Origin: Gallionellaceae bacterium
Lineage (GTDB): Bacteria > Pseudomonadota > Gammaproteobacteria > Burkholderiales > Gallionellaceae
NCBI GenBank assembly: GCA_009885195.1
Contig: VFLG01000010.1
Coordinates: 1 to 37,345 of the forward strand
Direction of reading: 5' to 3'
DNA length: 37,345 bases
Part shown: piece by piece, positions 9,283 through 18,498 of the stretch
Layout: every line of letters starts with the position of its first letter
How positions within the stretch are numbered: the first letter of the stretch is position 1
Notes under the pieces: model-generated
The model's input: the letters and a program-made list of their open reading frames with translations, nothing else
Databases searched by the model: none
Told to the model about the DNA's origin: nothing
Made by a program: the position numbers and the translations under genes

Positions 9283-10652
9283 GCGACCTCCCCCTGCAAC
9301 GCGCGCACTGTCGCAGCGAACACCTCGGCGCGATGCGCATAGTTGCGGAACATATCGAAGCTGGCGCAGGCCGGCGACAGCAGCACGGCATCGCCCGGCT
9401 GCGCCAGCACGGCGCTCTGCCACACCGCAGCCGCCATATCATCCGCACGCACTACCGGCACGCCGCACCCTTGCAGCGCTGTCTCGATTTTGCCTGCATC
9501 GCGACCGATCAGAACCACGGCGCGCGCGTGTTGCGCCACGGCCGGATTGAGCGGTGAAAAATCCTGGCCCTTGCCCTCGCCGCCCGCGATCAGCACCGCC
9601 TTGCGTCCCAAGCCCTGCAACGCGGCCACGGTCGCGCCGACATTGGTACCCTTGGAATCATCGTAATAAATCACACCCTTGATTTCTGCCACCGCTTGCA
9701 CGCGATGCGGCAAACCCTTGAAAGCGCGCAAAGCATCCAGCAACGGCGCCAGCGGTATCCCGACCGCCCGGCACAATGCCAGCGCAGCCAGCGCGTTGGA
9801 TACATTGTGCAGCCCGGCCACCTGCAATTCTTTGGCATTCAGCAGCCGCTGCGTTCCCTGCATCAGCCAGATATCGCCTGCCACGCGTGCTATGCCCATA
9901 TCGTCCGGTGCATGCGGTTCATTCAGACCGAATAAAATTTGCCCGCGCCCCGGCAACGCCATTCCCAGACTGCGCGCATCATCACGGTTGAGCACCTGCA
10001 CACCCTCGCCATTAAATATGCGCGCCTTGGCTGCGCTGTAGGCATCCATGTCAGCGTAGCGATCCAGATGATCTTCGCTGACATTCAGCACCGTCGCCGC
10101 ATCGGCATTCAGCGTCGCAGTGGTTTCCATCTGGAAGCTGGACAACTCCAGCACCCAGATGTCCGGCTGATGTCCGCCGCGCTGTAACAACGCATCCAGC
10201 ACCGCCGGCGAAATATTGCCGGCCACCGCGGTATCCAGCCCCGCCGCGCGGCACATGCTGCCGACCATGCTGGTCACGGTGGTCTTGCCATTAGAGCCGG
10301 TGATGGCGATTATTTTGGGGCGATTATTTTGCGGCAGTGCTTGGGCAAATAATTCAATATCGCCCATTACCGGAATCCCGCGCGCCATGGCACGCATCAC
10401 CAACGGTTCATTCAATGGCACACCAGGACTGATGGCAATCAAATCAACCTTGCTGAAAATTTCGTCGCGAAATGCACCGCAGTGAATAGATTCCTGCGGC
10501 AACTGCGCGCGCACTGCTGCCAGCGCGGGCGGCTGCGCGCGGCTATCGGCGGCGCGCACATGCGCACCTTGCGCGACCAACCAGCGCACGAGCGACAACC
10601 CGGTCTCACCGAGACCGAGTACCAGCACTTTTTTGTCAGCCCATTGTTGCAA
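9264..10652 (-). CDS. murD: UDP-N-acetylmuramoylalanine--D-glutamate ligase MurD
   Basis: MurD adds D-glutamate to UDP-MurNAc-L-Ala. The 462 residues contain the N-terminal [16 protein letters not shown] fold, the P-loop [13 protein letters not shown] (about 116-128), [19 protein letters not shown] and the C-terminal [10 protein letters not shown] and [10 protein letters not shown] motifs. The start is TTG at 10652, supported by AAGGA nine bases upstream and by the correct position before the first glycine loop. The 77-bp gap to mraY is filled by an inverted heptamer array. The end overlaps ftsW. Confidence 0.98.
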   Translation of the reverse strand: MQQWADKKVLVLGLGETGLSLVRWLVAQGAHVRAADSRAQPPALAAVRAQLPQESIHCGAFRDEIFSKVDLIAISPGVPLNEPLVMRAMARGIPVMGDIELFAQALPQNNRPKIIAITGSNGKTTVTSMVGSMCRAAGLDTAVAGNISPAVLDALLQRGGHQPDIWVLELSSFQMETTATLNADAATVLNVSEDHLDRYADMDAYSAAKARIFNGEGVQVLNRDDARSLGMALPGRGQILFGLNEPHAPDDMGIARVAGDIWLMQGTQRLLNAKELQVAGLHNVSNALAALALCRAVGIPLAPLLDALRAFKGLPHRVQAVAEIKGVIYYDDSKGTNVGATVAALQGLGRKAVLIAGGEGKGQDFSPLNPAVAQHARAVVLIGRDAGKIETALQGCGVPVVRADDMAAAVWQSAVLAQPGDAVLLSPACASFDMFRNYAHRAEVFAATVRALQGEVACAPQA

Positions 10653-10670
10653 TGTTTTTCCTTAAGTCTC

Positions 10671-10733
10671 TAGCCTGTAGCGGGTAGCTCGTGGCTTGTA
10701 GCTACCCGCTACTTGCTACGAGCTACAAGCTAT
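10671..10733. repeat. Inverted array of 7-bp units between mraY and murD
   Basis: Nine consecutive heptamers: TAGCCTG, TAGCGGG, TAGCTCG, TGGCTTG, then TAGCTAC at the dyad centre, then CCGCTAC, TTGCTAC, GAGCTAC, AAGCTAT. The second half is the inverse of the first, with the two variable bases differing. At least two mutually exclusive perfect stems are possible: 10679-10689 with 10700-10710 (11 bp), and 10695-10704 with 10721-10730 (10 bp). The mraY stop (10730-10732) is at its edge. Confidence 0.75.
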
Positions 10734-11833
10734 CGAAGCTTCAACGTCGCCAATCCGAGCAGCACCAGCATCATGGTGATGATCCAGAAACGGACGACCA
10801 CTTGTGTTTCTTTCCAGCCCTTCTGCTCGAAATGATGGTGCAGCGGCGCCATCAGCAGGATGCGTTTCCCTTGCCCGTAAATTCTTCTGGTGACCTTGAA
10901 GTACGACACTTGCAACATCACCGATACCGCTTCCACCACGAACACGCCGCCCATGATGAATAACACCAGCTCCTGGCGCACAATCACCGCCACCACACCC
11001 AGCGCCGCACCCAATGCCAGCGCACCCACATCACCCATGAACACCTCCGCCGGATAGGCGTTAAACCACAGAAAGGCCAGACCCGCGCCCGCGATTGCGC
11101 CGCAGAACACCGCTAATTCACTCGCACCGGGAATGTATGGGATGCCGAGATACTTGGCGAACACCGCATGGCCCGCGACGTATGCAAAGAGTGCCAGCGC
11201 GCTGCTGATCATCACCGTGGGCATGATCGCCAAACCGTCCAGGCCGTCGGTGAGATTGACCGCATTACTGGTGCCGACAATGACCAGGTAAGCCAGTGTG
11301 ATGAAGGCGACTGCCGACAGCGGAAACACCATAAACTTGAAGAACGGCACTATCAATTCGGTATGCGCCGGCAGGCTGGCGGTGTTCCACAAATAGATAC
11401 CTACAGCCAACGCGATGATGGATTGCCAGAATATCTTGGTCATGGCCGACAGGCCATTTGGGTTGCGATGCACCACTTTGCGGTAATCATCCACCCAGCC
11501 GATGACACCGAAACCGAGCGTGGTGAACAACACCACCCACACATACTTGTTGCCAAGATCGGCCCACAGCAGCGTGGTGATGGCGACCGCGACCAGAATC
11601 AGCGCGCCGCCCATAGTCGGCGTACCGGCCTTGACCAGATGCGTCTGCGGGCCGTCGTCGCGCACCGGCTGACCAATTTTATAGGCGGTCAGTTTGCGTA
11701 TCATCATCGGCCCGACCATGAAGGAAATAAACAACGCCGTCATCGCCGCCAGCACGGCGCGCAGCGTAATGTAATTAAAAACGCTGAACGCCCTGATGTC
11801 CTGAGCCAGCCATTGTGTGAGCGCTAATAACAC
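10730..11833 (-). CDS. mraY: Phospho-N-acetylmuramoyl-pentapeptide-transferase MraY
   Basis: MraY is the integral membrane enzyme that couples UDP-MurNAc-pentapeptide to undecaprenyl phosphate to make lipid I. The 367-residue product has about ten spans and the family motifs: [23 protein letters not shown] (aspartate pair), [21 protein letters not shown] and [11 protein letters not shown]. The start is GTG 11833, preceded by TTAGGAG, whose TAG is also the murF stop. The stop touches the heptamer array ahead of murD. Complete and unremarkable as a protein. Confidence 0.99.
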   Translation of the reverse strand: MLLALTQWLAQDIRAFSVFNYITLRAVLAAMTALFISFMVGPMMIRKLTAYKIGQPVRDDGPQTHLVKAGTPTMGGALILVAVAITTLLWADLGNKYVWVVLFTTLGFGVIGWVDDYRKVVHRNPNGLSAMTKIFWQSIIALAVGIYLWNTASLPAHTELIVPFFKFMVFPLSAVAFITLAYLVIVGTSNAVNLTDGLDGLAIMPTVMISSALALFAYVAGHAVFAKYLGIPYIPGASELAVFCGAIAGAGLAFLWFNAYPAEVFMGDVGALALGAALGVVAVIVRQELVLFIMGGVFVVEAVSVMLQVSYFKVTRRIYGQGKRILLMAPLHHHFEQKGWKETQVVVRFWIITMMLVLLGLATLKLR

Positions 11834-11841
11834 TTTTTCTC

Positions 11842-13392
11842 CTAATCGGCTGTAGGGCGGATGAGCGTAGCGTTATCCGCCGTATGAGCGTTATCCGCCA
11901 CATGGCCGCATGAATCACCAACGTCGGAAGGCGCTACGCTTTTCCGACCTACGCGGTTGTCCTCTGTACAGCACTGCACCACCCGCTCCATATGCATGAA
12001 ACGTGAACCTTTCACCAGCACGGTACTGTCCGCATCCAGATGCTGGTCGAGCGTGGCGAGCAAATCTTCGATCCGCTCAAAGTGCCGCGCACCCGGACCG
12101 AATTCATGCACCGCATAGGGTGTTAATTCTCCCAGCGCCAGCAACTCGGTCACCCCCAGGTGACAGGCTTCCGCCCCGGCTTCGCCATGCAGGCGTACCG
12201 CGTCTTCTCCCAGTTCGCCCATGTCGCCCAGCACCAGGATTTTTTTTCCGCTGCTTTGCGCCAGCACCTTGAGCGCGGCGCGCAGCGAGGTGGGGTTGGC
12301 GTTGTAGCTGTCGTCTATCAGCACCGCGCCATGCAGCGCCCCCTTGCGCTGCATGCGGCCGGCCGTGCCGCAATAATTTTCCAGCCCCGCAGCGATGGCA
12401 GGCAACGTCACGTGCAGCGCCAGCGCCGCCGCAGTCGCGGCCAGCGCATTGCGCACGTTATGCGCGCCCGGCACCTGCAACTGCGCGTTAAAGCTGCCTT
12501 GCGGAGTGCTCACCGCAATATGTGCGCCATAGCCTTTGGTTTGCCATTGCGCATGTACCGCCACATTTTTTTCCAAGCCAAATTCGATGATTGGGTGTTT
12601 GCCCGCCAGCTCCCTCCACAGCGGCGCATACAGATCATCCGCATTGATCACCGCGCAGCCTTGCGGCGACAGTCCGGTAAAAATTTCGCCCTTGGCGTGC
12701 GCCACCGCCTCCACCGATCCGAGCCCCGCCAGATGCGCGCTGCCCGCATTGTTGATGACGGTCACATCCGGGCGCGTTAGCCGGGTCAAGTAATCGATTT
12801 CGCCGGAATGGTTCATGCCCATCTCGATCACCGCGTAGCGATGAAAAGCGCGCAACTTGAGCAAGGTGAGCGGCAAGCCGATATCGTTGTTGAGATTGCC
12901 AACCGTGGCCAGCACTGCGTTGGCGCTGCCCGCTGCCGCGCGCAAGATGCTGGCCAACATCTCCTTCACCGTGGTCTTGCCGTTGCTGCCGGTTACCGCC
13001 ACTATTGGAATAGCGAACTGGGAGCGCCAATGCGCCGCCAGCCGCCCCAGCGCGAGGCGGGTGTCTTCTACTACCAGAAGACTGAGGACTGAGGACTGAG
13101 GACTGAGCGGCTCTGCCGCGCCTTTATTGAAAGATTGCCGCGCAGCGGCAACAAAACCTCTGTCTTCTGTCTTCTGTCTTCTGTCCTCTGATTCACCCAC
13201 CAGCGCCGCGACCGCACCGCCTTGCGCGGCGTCGGCGACAAATGCTGCGCCGTCATAGTTCGGCCCTTGCAGCGCGACAAACAGATCGCCTGCCGTGATC
13301 GCGCGGCTGTCGCTGGACACGGCGCTGAACCTGACATCTTGGCCGATAAGTTTTCCGCCCAATATTTGCGCGGCTTGCGACAACAGCATCAT
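11842..13392 (-). CDS. murF: UDP-MurNAc-tripeptide--D-Ala-D-Ala ligase MurF, with two repeat-derived segments
   Basis: MurF adds D-Ala-D-Ala, finishing the pentapeptide precursor. The N-terminal domain, P-loop TGSNGKTT (134-141), [18 protein letters not shown] and the C-terminal VLGDMGELG and [14 protein letters not shown] motifs are all present. At 516 residues it is clearly longer than usual (about 450-460). Two additions explain this. Residues 68-106 ([11 protein letters not shown] and SPQSSVLSL) come from a 115-bp inverted heptamer element in the linker before the ATPase domain. Residues about 481-514, after the normal end near MERVV, come from two REP-like hairpins read through before the stop. 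The start at ATG 13392 overlaps the murE stop (ATGA); the longer frame to 13539 is murE shadow. Confidence 0.97.
   Translation of the reverse strand: MMLLSQAAQILGGKLIGQDVRFSAVSSDSRAITAGDLFVALQGPNYDGAAFVADAAQGGAVAALVGESEDRRQKTEDRGFVAAARQSFNKGAAEPLSPQSSVLSLLVVEDTRLALGRLAAHWRSQFAIPIVAVTGSNGKTTVKEMLASILRAAAGSANAVLATVGNLNNDIGLPLTLLKLRAFHRYAVIEMGMNHSGEIDYLTRLTRPDVTVINNAGSAHLAGLGSVEAVAHAKGEIFTGLSPQGCAVINADDLYAPLWRELAGKHPIIEFGLEKNVAVHAQWQTKGYGAHIAVSTPQGSFNAQLQVPGAHNVRNALAATAAALALHVTLPAIAAGLENYCGTAGRMQRKGALHGAVLIDDSYNANPTSLRAALKVLAQSSGKKILVLGDMGELGEDAVRLHGEAGAEACHLGVTELLALGELTPYAVHEFGPGARHFERIEDLLATLDQHLDADSTVLVKGSRFMHMERVVQCCTEDNRVGRKSVAPSDVGDSCGHVADNAHTADNATLIRPTAD
11852..11952. repeat. Pair of REP-like hairpins forming the 3' end of murF
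   Basis: Hairpin 1 (11852-11881): GTAG foot, stem GGCGGAT/ATCCGCC, loop GAGCGTAGCGTT. A partial repeat of its right half (GAGCGTTATCCGCC) follows at 11886-11899. Hairpin 2 (11923-11952) is inverted: on the minus strand it has a GTAG foot, stem GTCGGAA/TTCCGAC and loop AAGCGTAGCGCC. The stems differ but both keep GCGTAGCG in the loop and GTAG at the foot. Confidence 0.75.
13077..13191. repeat. Inverted heptamer element inside murF
   Basis: The left array 13077-13107 has units GAAGACT and three GAGGACT. The right array 13157-13191 has CCTCTGT, three CTTCTGT and CCTCTGA. Between them lies the dyad TTGCCGC-GCA-GCGGCAA (13135-13151) followed by CAAAAC. The murF frame stays open. Its architecture and the CCTCTGTCTTCTGTC junction match the murE element at 14904-15006. 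Confidence 0.75.
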
Positions 13393-15014
13393 GCTTCGGC
13401 ACCCCGCATGTCCTGAGCGCGCCACGCTTGCAGCGCGCGCTGCGCGTGTTCGGCATCGCTGAACGGATATTTCACGCCGCCGATTTCCTGATAGGTTTCG
13501 TGGCCTTTGCCCGCTACCAGCACGGTGTCCGCCGCACATGCGCCGCCTACCGCTTGCGCGATGGCTAGCTCCCGGCCTTCAATAATCTGGAACTGCCCGC
13601 CGCTCATACCGGACACAATGTCGTCAATAATGTCGCCCGGCGTTTCGCTGCGCGGATTGTCGCTGGTGACGATGCACAGGTCCGCCCATTTCGCTGCGAT
13701 CGTGCCCATCATCGGGCGTTTGCCGCGGTCGCGGTCGCCGCCGCAGCCGAACACGCAAATCACTTTCCCGCCGCTCGCGCCGGCCACTTCTTGCAAGGCC
13801 TGCAACACTTTATCCAGCGCATCGGGTGTATGCGCATAATCCACCACCACCGACGGGCGTCCGTCACCACCAAAGACCTGCATGCGCCCGGGCACCGCGC
13901 TTACCTGTGACAGTTGGCGCAAGGCATCGCTTAGCGTCACGCCGCTCACCAACAACACCGCCAGCACTCCCAGCAAGTTGGCGGCATTGAAGCGTCCTAG
14001 CAGCGCACTGTGCAATTCGCCACCACCCCAGCTGGAATGCACTTGCAGAGTTAACCCCTGCGCATCCATGCGCAGTGCGCCGCCATACACCATGCGCAAA
14101 CCGAAGCGTTCGGCTAGCTCCAGTGCGGCATCGCTCAGTCCGTAACCTACCACTTCCACATTGCTGTCCTGCTGCGGAAGGGTGGCGGCAGAGCCGCCGG
14201 GACCCCACCGGTGTACCTCTTGCAGGTGCAACCGATCGGCCAGTTCGACTCCGAACATATCGTCCAGATTAAGTACTGCAAATTTAAGTTGTTGCCAGTC
14301 GAACAAGCGCTGCTTGGCCGCCGCATAGCTGCGCATGTCGCCGTGATAGTCGAGATGGTCGCGGCTGAGATTGGTGAGCAGCGCCACGTCGAATTTCATG
14401 CCATTCACCCGCCCCTGTTGCAAGGCATGTGAGGACACTTCCATCACCACCGCCCGCGCGTCCTGCGCCAGATAATCAGCCAGCAAGCCATGCACTTGAA
14501 TCGCATCGGGAGTGGTGTTCAGAGTGGGATGCAGCGCGCCGGGAAAACCGTTGCCCAAGGTCCCGATCAGCGCTGTCTTTCTGCCCAGACCGCCCAGCGC
14601 ATGGGCAACCCAGTGGGCGCACGAGGTCTTGCCGTTGGTGCCGGTGATGCCCACCACCCACAATTTTTTTGAGGGGCTGCCATAGACATAGTCGGCAATT
14701 TCCCCGGCGTGATGGCGCAAATCGGTAACGGCCAGATTGGGTAATTGCCAGGTCTCGTTCCAACTGAAGTTATGCGCTTCCCAGATCACCGCATTGGCGC
14801 CGTTGGCGATGGCCTGGCCAATGAACTGGCGTCCATCCGCCTGGCTGCCGGGATAGGCGACAAAGGTGTCGCCCGGCGCCACCATGCGGCTGTCGGTCTT
14901 GACGGAGGACAGAAGACGGAGGACAGAAGACGGGTCGGGTACGCCAAGAACGCGGCACAGCCGCGACAACGCCTCTGTCTTCTGTCCTCCGTCCTCTGTC
15001 CTCTGACCCCTCAT
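13389..15014 (-). CDS. murE: UDP-MurNAc-L-Ala-D-Glu--meso-diaminopimelate ligase MurE, with N-terminal repeat insertion
   Basis: MurE adds the third stem-peptide residue. The DNPR motif (in SDNPRSETPGDI) marks the meso-diaminopimelate enzyme typical of Gram-negatives. Other motifs: TDSR (40-43), GDTFVAYPG, P-loop TGTNGKT (124-130), EVSSHALQQGRV, LTNLSRDHLDYH and VVDYAHTPDAL. The product is 541 residues. The ATG at 15014 overlaps the ftsI stop (ATGA) and has GGAAG upstream, so the ancestral start seems retained, but residues 3-37 are encoded by a 103-bp inverted heptamer element (QRTEDGGQKTE and SSVLRLLSS). The real fold begins near VKTDSR. Whether any of the original first residues survive in the middle (LSRLCRVLGV) is unclear. 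Confidence 0.97.
   Translation of the reverse strand: MRGQRTEDGGQKTEALSRLCRVLGVPDPSSVLRLLSSVKTDSRMVAPGDTFVAYPGSQADGRQFIGQAIANGANAVIWEAHNFSWNETWQLPNLAVTDLRHHAGEIADYVYGSPSKKLWVVGITGTNGKTSCAHWVAHALGGLGRKTALIGTLGNGFPGALHPTLNTTPDAIQVHGLLADYLAQDARAVVMEVSSHALQQGRVNGMKFDVALLTNLSRDHLDYHGDMRSYAAAKQRLFDWQQLKFAVLNLDDMFGVELADRLHLQEVHRWGPGGSAATLPQQDSNVEVVGYGLSDAALELAERFGLRMVYGGALRMDAQGLTLQVHSSWGGGELHSALLGRFNAANLLGVLAVLLVSGVTLSDALRQLSQVSAVPGRMQVFGGDGRPSVVVDYAHTPDALDKVLQALQEVAGASGGKVICVFGCGGDRDRGKRPMMGTIAAKWADLCIVTSDNPRSETPGDIIDDIVSGMSGGQFQIIEGRELAIAQAVGGACAADTVLVAGKGHETYQEIGGVKYPFSDAEHAQRALQAWRAQDMRGAEA
14904..15006. repeat. Inverted heptamer element at the start of murE
   Basis: The left array 14904-14931 alternates GGAGGAC and AGAAGAC; the right array 14972-15006 is CCTCTGT, CTTCTGT, CCTCCGT, CCTCTGT, CCTCTGA. 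The arms pair over about 27 bp with one mismatch. The centre carries the dyad CGCGG-CACAG-CCGCG (14951-14965) followed by ACAACG. It begins only a few bases after the murE ATG and keeps the frame. Confidence 0.8.
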
Positions 15015-16744
15015 ACTTCTTCCCTCACAATCCCGGCTTGCGATGGCATAACTTCATGGTCGAGCGGCGCATCGTTGGGTACGTTGCGCAGGTGCAACGC
15101 AGCGCCCATCACATTACTGAACACCGGTGCCGCGACCAAGCCGCCGTAATATTCCTTGCCACCGGGTTCGTTAATCATCACCGCCACGATCAGGCGCGGA
15201 TTGGATGCGGGCGCCAGGCCAACAAATGAGGATACATAGCGATCGACGTAGCGCCCCCCCTCCAGCTTATGTGCCGTGCCGGTTTTGCCCGCCACGCGAT
15301 AGCCGTTGATCCGCGCCAGCGGTGCGGTGCCGGTCGGCTGCACCGCCAGCTCCAGCATGTCGCGCACCTGGCGCGCAGTGGTATCGGAATATACTTTCTG
15401 CCCGCTCACGGCAGAGTCCAACTTTAAAAGTGATACTGGCATCAACCTGCCATCGTTCGCGAAAATGGTATAGGCTCGAGCCAATTGCAGCAGGCTGACA
15501 GAAATGCCATGCCCATAAGACATGGTGGCCTGCTCGATCGGACGCCAAGTTTTGTAATCGCGCAGCTTGCCGCCAGCCTCACCCGGAAATTCGCTGCCGG
15601 TGGAGGCCCCGAAACCGCTGGCCCCAAGGCTGCTCCAGAGAGTTTCCGGCTCAAGCAACAAGGCGATTTTGGCAGTGCCAACATTGCTGGATTTTTGAAT
15701 CACCTGCGCCACAGTTAGTGCAGCCTCGGGATGCGTGTCGTGGATCATTTTGCCGCTGACCATCATTTTTCCGTGTTCGGTGTTAATGACCGTTTTCGGC
15801 GTTACCTTGCCCGCATTCAGCGCCGCCGCCACGGCAAACGGTTTCATCGTCGAACCCGGCTCGAACAAATCCGTTACGGCGCGGTTGCGCAGCACATCGA
15901 GGCCGGGTTTGTCGCGATTATTGGGGTTGAAGCTCGGCCAGTTGGCCAGCGCCAGCACCTCGCCGCTGTGCGCATCCAGCACCACGATGGAACCGGACTT
16001 GGCGCGATGTTGCTCGACCGCCAGCTTGATTTCGCGAAAGGCGAGATACTGCATCTTGCTGTCTATACTCAGCGCCAGGTTGCTGCCAGGTTTGGGTGCG
16101 CGGATGCTGGCGACGTCTTCTACAATACGCCCCTTGCGATCCTTGATTACGCGCTGGCTGCCTGCCTTGCCGCCGAGCTCTTCCTGAAATGCCAGCTCCA
16201 GACCCTCCTGCCCGTTGTCATCCAGATCGGTGAAACCGAGCAGATGCGCCGTCACATCCCCATCGGGATAGTAGCGGCGGTATTCGCGTTGCAGCGACAC
16301 CCCGGGGATTTCCAGCCGCATAATTTTTGCCGCCTGCTCCGGCGGCAGCAGGCGCTTGAGATAAACAAAATCGCGCCCGGTATCCGATAGTCGGCTTTTG
16401 ACTGCCTTAGCATCCATGCCCATGATCTGCGCCAACTGCATTATTTGCTGCGGCGTGGCCTCCACGTCCGGCGGGCTGGCCCACACCGACTCCACCGGCG
16501 TGCTGATAGCAAGCGGTTCGCCATGGCGATCGGTAATCATGCCGCGGTGCGCATGGATATTGATGACGCGACCATAACGCGCCTCACCTTGCTGCTGCAA
16601 AAAGTCATTGTGTATCCCTTGCAGATACCCCGCACGCGCAATCAGCGCACACAGTCCCAGCAACAGAAACACAAACAACAGCCGCGAACGCCACGGTGGC
16701 AATGCTGCCAGCCCCGGGGTCTGTATGCTGCTGGCGTAATTCAC
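15011..16744 (-). CDS. ftsI: FtsI (PBP3), septal peptidoglycan transpeptidase
   Basis: FtsI is the class B penicillin-binding protein that crosslinks new septal peptidoglycan; FtsW is its partner polymerase. The 577 residues show a cytoplasmic tail, one membrane span (about 20-40), the pedestal/dimerisation domain with RGMITDRHGEPLA (67-79), then the transpeptidase domain with the active serine motif STMK (298-301), SSN (352-354) and KTG (486-488). It starts in an ATGA overlap with ftsL and ends in an ATGA overlap with murE. All catalytic motifs are intact and no insertion is seen. Confidence 0.99.
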   Translation of the reverse strand: MNYASSIQTPGLAALPPWRSRLLFVFLLLGLCALIARAGYLQGIHNDFLQQQGEARYGRVINIHAHRGMITDRHGEPLAISTPVESVWASPPDVEATPQQIMQLAQIMGMDAKAVKSRLSDTGRDFVYLKRLLPPEQAAKIMRLEIPGVSLQREYRRYYPDGDVTAHLLGFTDLDDNGQEGLELAFQEELGGKAGSQRVIKDRKGRIVEDVASIRAPKPGSNLALSIDSKMQYLAFREIKLAVEQHRAKSGSIVVLDAHSGEVLALANWPSFNPNNRDKPGLDVLRNRAVTDLFEPGSTMKPFAVAAALNAGKVTPKTVINTEHGKMMVSGKMIHDTHPEAALTVAQVIQKSSNVGTAKIALLLEPETLWSSLGASGFGASTGSEFPGEAGGKLRDYKTWRPIEQATMSYGHGISVSLLQLARAYTIFANDGRLMPVSLLKLDSAVSGQKVYSDTTARQVRDMLELAVQPTGTAPLARINGYRVAGKTGTAHKLEGGRYVDRYVSSFVGLAPASNPRLIVAVMINEPGGKEYYGGLVAAPVFSNVMGAALHLRNVPNDAPLDHEVMPSQAGIVREEV

Positions 16745-17049
16745 TGTCCGTTCCCGCTCAATTTGTTGTTGCGAATAAATTGGATTTGTCCGCTCTGCGG
16801 CATCTGCATCTGCAACTTGGCGGCAGCAATTTTCTCCACCCGCGCCGGCATGGCCCAGGTGCTTTGCTCAAGCTGCAACTGCCCCCATTCCACTTCCATT
16901 TGCTGCGCCCGATCTTTTTCCTTTTGCAATTCGATAAATAATTTACGTGCCTTGTGCTGTGAGGAGACAACACCCAACGCACAAACAATGACCACCAGCA
17001 ACAGAAGCGGCGGCGTCATCGTCGGGCTCATTGCGCGTATCCTAGCCAT
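16741..17049 (-). CDS. ftsL: Cell division protein FtsL
   Basis: FtsL is a small bitopic coiled-coil protein that pairs with FtsB and FtsQ to activate FtsWI. The 102-residue product has one hydrophobic span (about 13-28, [18 protein letters not shown]), then a helical, heptad-like periplasmic part ([33 protein letters not shown]) typical of FtsL. I start at ATG 17049 because GGAGAGG lies just upstream and it overlaps the end of rsmH by 8 bp; M7 at 17031 is an alternative. Sequence conservation in this family is weak, so position between rsmH and ftsI is strong supporting evidence. Confidence 0.93.
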   Translation of the reverse strand: MARIRAMSPTMTPPLLLLVVIVCALGVVSSQHKARKLFIELQKEKDRAQQMEVEWGQLQLEQSTWAMPARVEKIAAAKLQMQMPQSGQIQFIRNNKLSGNGQ

Positions 17050-17983
17050 TCACCTCTCCAACATATTCCGCCACACGCATCACCGCACTGCGCGCGCGCG
17101 GGTTGATCGCCACTTCCTGCGGCGCGGCGCGTACCGCACGTCCGACCAGGCGCAGCCTGCCCTTGGGAATATCCGCGGCGCGGATCGGCAGGTTGCGCGG
17201 CAATTTATCGCCCCGTGCCATGTCGCGCAGAAAGCGCTTCACCATACGGTCTTCCAGCGAGTGGAAACTGATGGCCACGATACGTCCCCCTGCCATCAGG
17301 CAATCCACGCACTGCGGCAAAATTCGCGCAATCTCTTCGAGTTCCTGGTTGAGGTAAATCCGTATAGCCTGAAAGGTGCGTGTCGCCGGATTTTTCCCGG
17401 GCTCGCGCGTGCGCACGGCCTGGGCGACGATTTCGCTGAGTCGGCGCGTGGTGGTGACAGGCTGCTCCTGGCGTGCAGCAACAAGCGCTCTTGCAATCTG
17501 TGCAGCAAACCGTTCCTCGCCATAGTCACGTATCACCTCCCCCAATAAACCTTCATCCACATTAGCCAGCCACTGTGCGGCAGTCTGTCCGCTGCTGGTA
17601 TCCATGCGCATATCCAGCGGTGCGTCGAAACGAAAACTGAAGCCGCGCTGCTCATCATCCAGCTGCGGCGATGACACCCCCAGATCGAGCAGCACGCCAT
17701 CCACTTTTGCTATCCCCAGTTCACGCAACACCTCGGTCATGCGCGCAAACCCGCTGTGCATCATGACAAAACGCAGATCGGTGATGGCCTGCCCCGCCGC
17801 CACTGCCGCCGGATCTTTGTCCAGCGCAATCAAGCGGCCGGTCGCGCCCAACTTTTGCAGGATCAACCGACTGTGTCCGCCGCGCCCAAACGTGCCGTCC
17901 ACGTAAATGCCCTCCGGTTTGATGGCGAGTGCGTCAACGGCTTCGTGCAACAGAACGGTAGCGTGGGTCAAACCCTCGCTCAC
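17042..17983 (-). CDS. rsmH: 16S rRNA m4C1402 methyltransferase RsmH (MraW)
   Basis: RsmH uses S-adenosylmethionine to N4-methylate C1402 in the decoding centre of 16S rRNA. The 313-residue protein has [13 protein letters not shown], the SAM-binding strand and loop [16 protein letters not shown] (about 27-42), [22 protein letters not shown], and the C-terminal [17 protein letters not shown] and [13 protein letters not shown] motifs. It overlaps mraZ by 4 bp (ATGA). Complete and typical. Confidence 0.99.
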   Translation of the reverse strand: MSEGLTHATVLLHEAVDALAIKPEGIYVDGTFGRGGHSRLILQKLGATGRLIALDKDPAAVAAGQAITDLRFVMMHSGFARMTEVLRELGIAKVDGVLLDLGVSSPQLDDEQRGFSFRFDAPLDMRMDTSSGQTAAQWLANVDEGLLGEVIRDYGEERFAAQIARALVAARQEQPVTTTRRLSEIVAQAVRTREPGKNPATRTFQAIRIYLNQELEEIARILPQCVDCLMAGGRIVAISFHSLEDRMVKRFLRDMARGDKLPRNLPIRAADIPKGRLRLVGRAVRAAPQEVAINPRARSAVMRVAEYVGEVNG

Positions 17984-18426
17984 AAAGAAAATCCCTCCAA
18001 CTCGGGAGGTAACTCGCCATTAATGAATGACAAACCGGCCTCTTGCTGCGCCTGCCATTTCGCTTCATCCCACAATTCGAATTTATTGCCTTGACCGACC
18101 AGCATTACGCGCTTGTCCAGCACCGCATAGCTGCGCAAAGTCGGAGAGATCAACACACGCCCGGCACCATCCATCACCACATCTTCGGCATAACCGATCA
18201 GGCGGCGTTGCAAGGCGCGGATTTTGGGATTGAGGGAGGAAAGTTTAAGCAGCTTGTCGCGTATCGGTTGCCACTCGGGTTGCGGATAAACCAGCAGACA
18301 ACCATCGGTATCAGCGGTCAGCACCAGATTGCCTGCGCAATGCGCGAGCAGCATGTCACGATACCGCGCCGGTATCGCGAGCCTGCCTTTGTTATCCAGA
18401 TTAAGTTGCGCCGCTCCCTGAAACAT
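17980..18426 (-). CDS. mraZ: Transcriptional regulator MraZ
   Basis: MraZ is a ring-forming DNA-binding protein that in E. coli represses its own dcw operon. The 148-residue protein holds two AbrB-like half-domains, each with the DxxGR signature: [14 protein letters not shown] (about 11-24) and [16 protein letters not shown] (about 86-101). It is the first gene of the cluster. Three TGGGN-type repeats lie 10-34 bp upstream of its ATG, just after a sigma70-like promoter, so autoregulation is a strong prediction. Confidence 0.98.
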   Translation of the reverse strand: MFQGAAQLNLDNKGRLAIPARYRDMLLAHCAGNLVLTADTDGCLLVYPQPEWQPIRDKLLKLSSLNPKIRALQRRLIGYAEDVVMDGAGRVLISPTLRSYAVLDKRVMLVGQGNKFELWDEAKWQAQQEAGLSFINGELPPELEGFSL

Positions 18427-18435
18427 TCTCTAGAC

Positions 18436-18460
18436 CCCCACTTTTACCCACTTTTTACCA
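18436..18460 (-). promoter_or_regulatory. MraZ box: three direct repeats upstream of mraZ
   Basis: On the minus strand TGGTA, TGGGT and TGGGG follow each other at exactly 10-bp spacing with AAAAG as both 5-bp spacers. This matches the known MraZ operator design (TGGGN repeats separated by 5 bp). The distal unit is degenerate (TGGTA). The proximal box is about 10 bp from the ATG and overlaps the likely ribosome-binding region, so bound MraZ would sit just downstream of the predicted transcription start. Confidence 0.88.
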
Positions 18461-18469
18461 CTTGTTCGC

Positions 18470-18498
18470 ACTATATTGAATAAATATCCAGCGGTCAA
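18470..18498 (-). promoter_or_regulatory. Sigma70-type promoter of the dcw cluster
   Basis: Minus-strand -35 TTGACC (18493-18498) and -10 TATAGT (18470-18475) are separated by 17 bp, close to consensus. A start near 18463 would give a short leader containing the MraZ boxes. No other clear promoter was seen inside the 18-kb cluster, so this is probably the main one. Confidence 0.8.

Noticed and set aside
9283-9423. N-terminal extension of ftsW
   Set aside because: The extension is murD read in another frame; the internal ATG at 9282 has GGAGG and starts the conserved protein.
13077-15006. Heptamer arrays as a CRISPR or VNTR locus
   Set aside because: Units of 7 bp with no spacers, inside coding genes and arranged in inverted pairs; not CRISPR. 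No cas genes are in the window.
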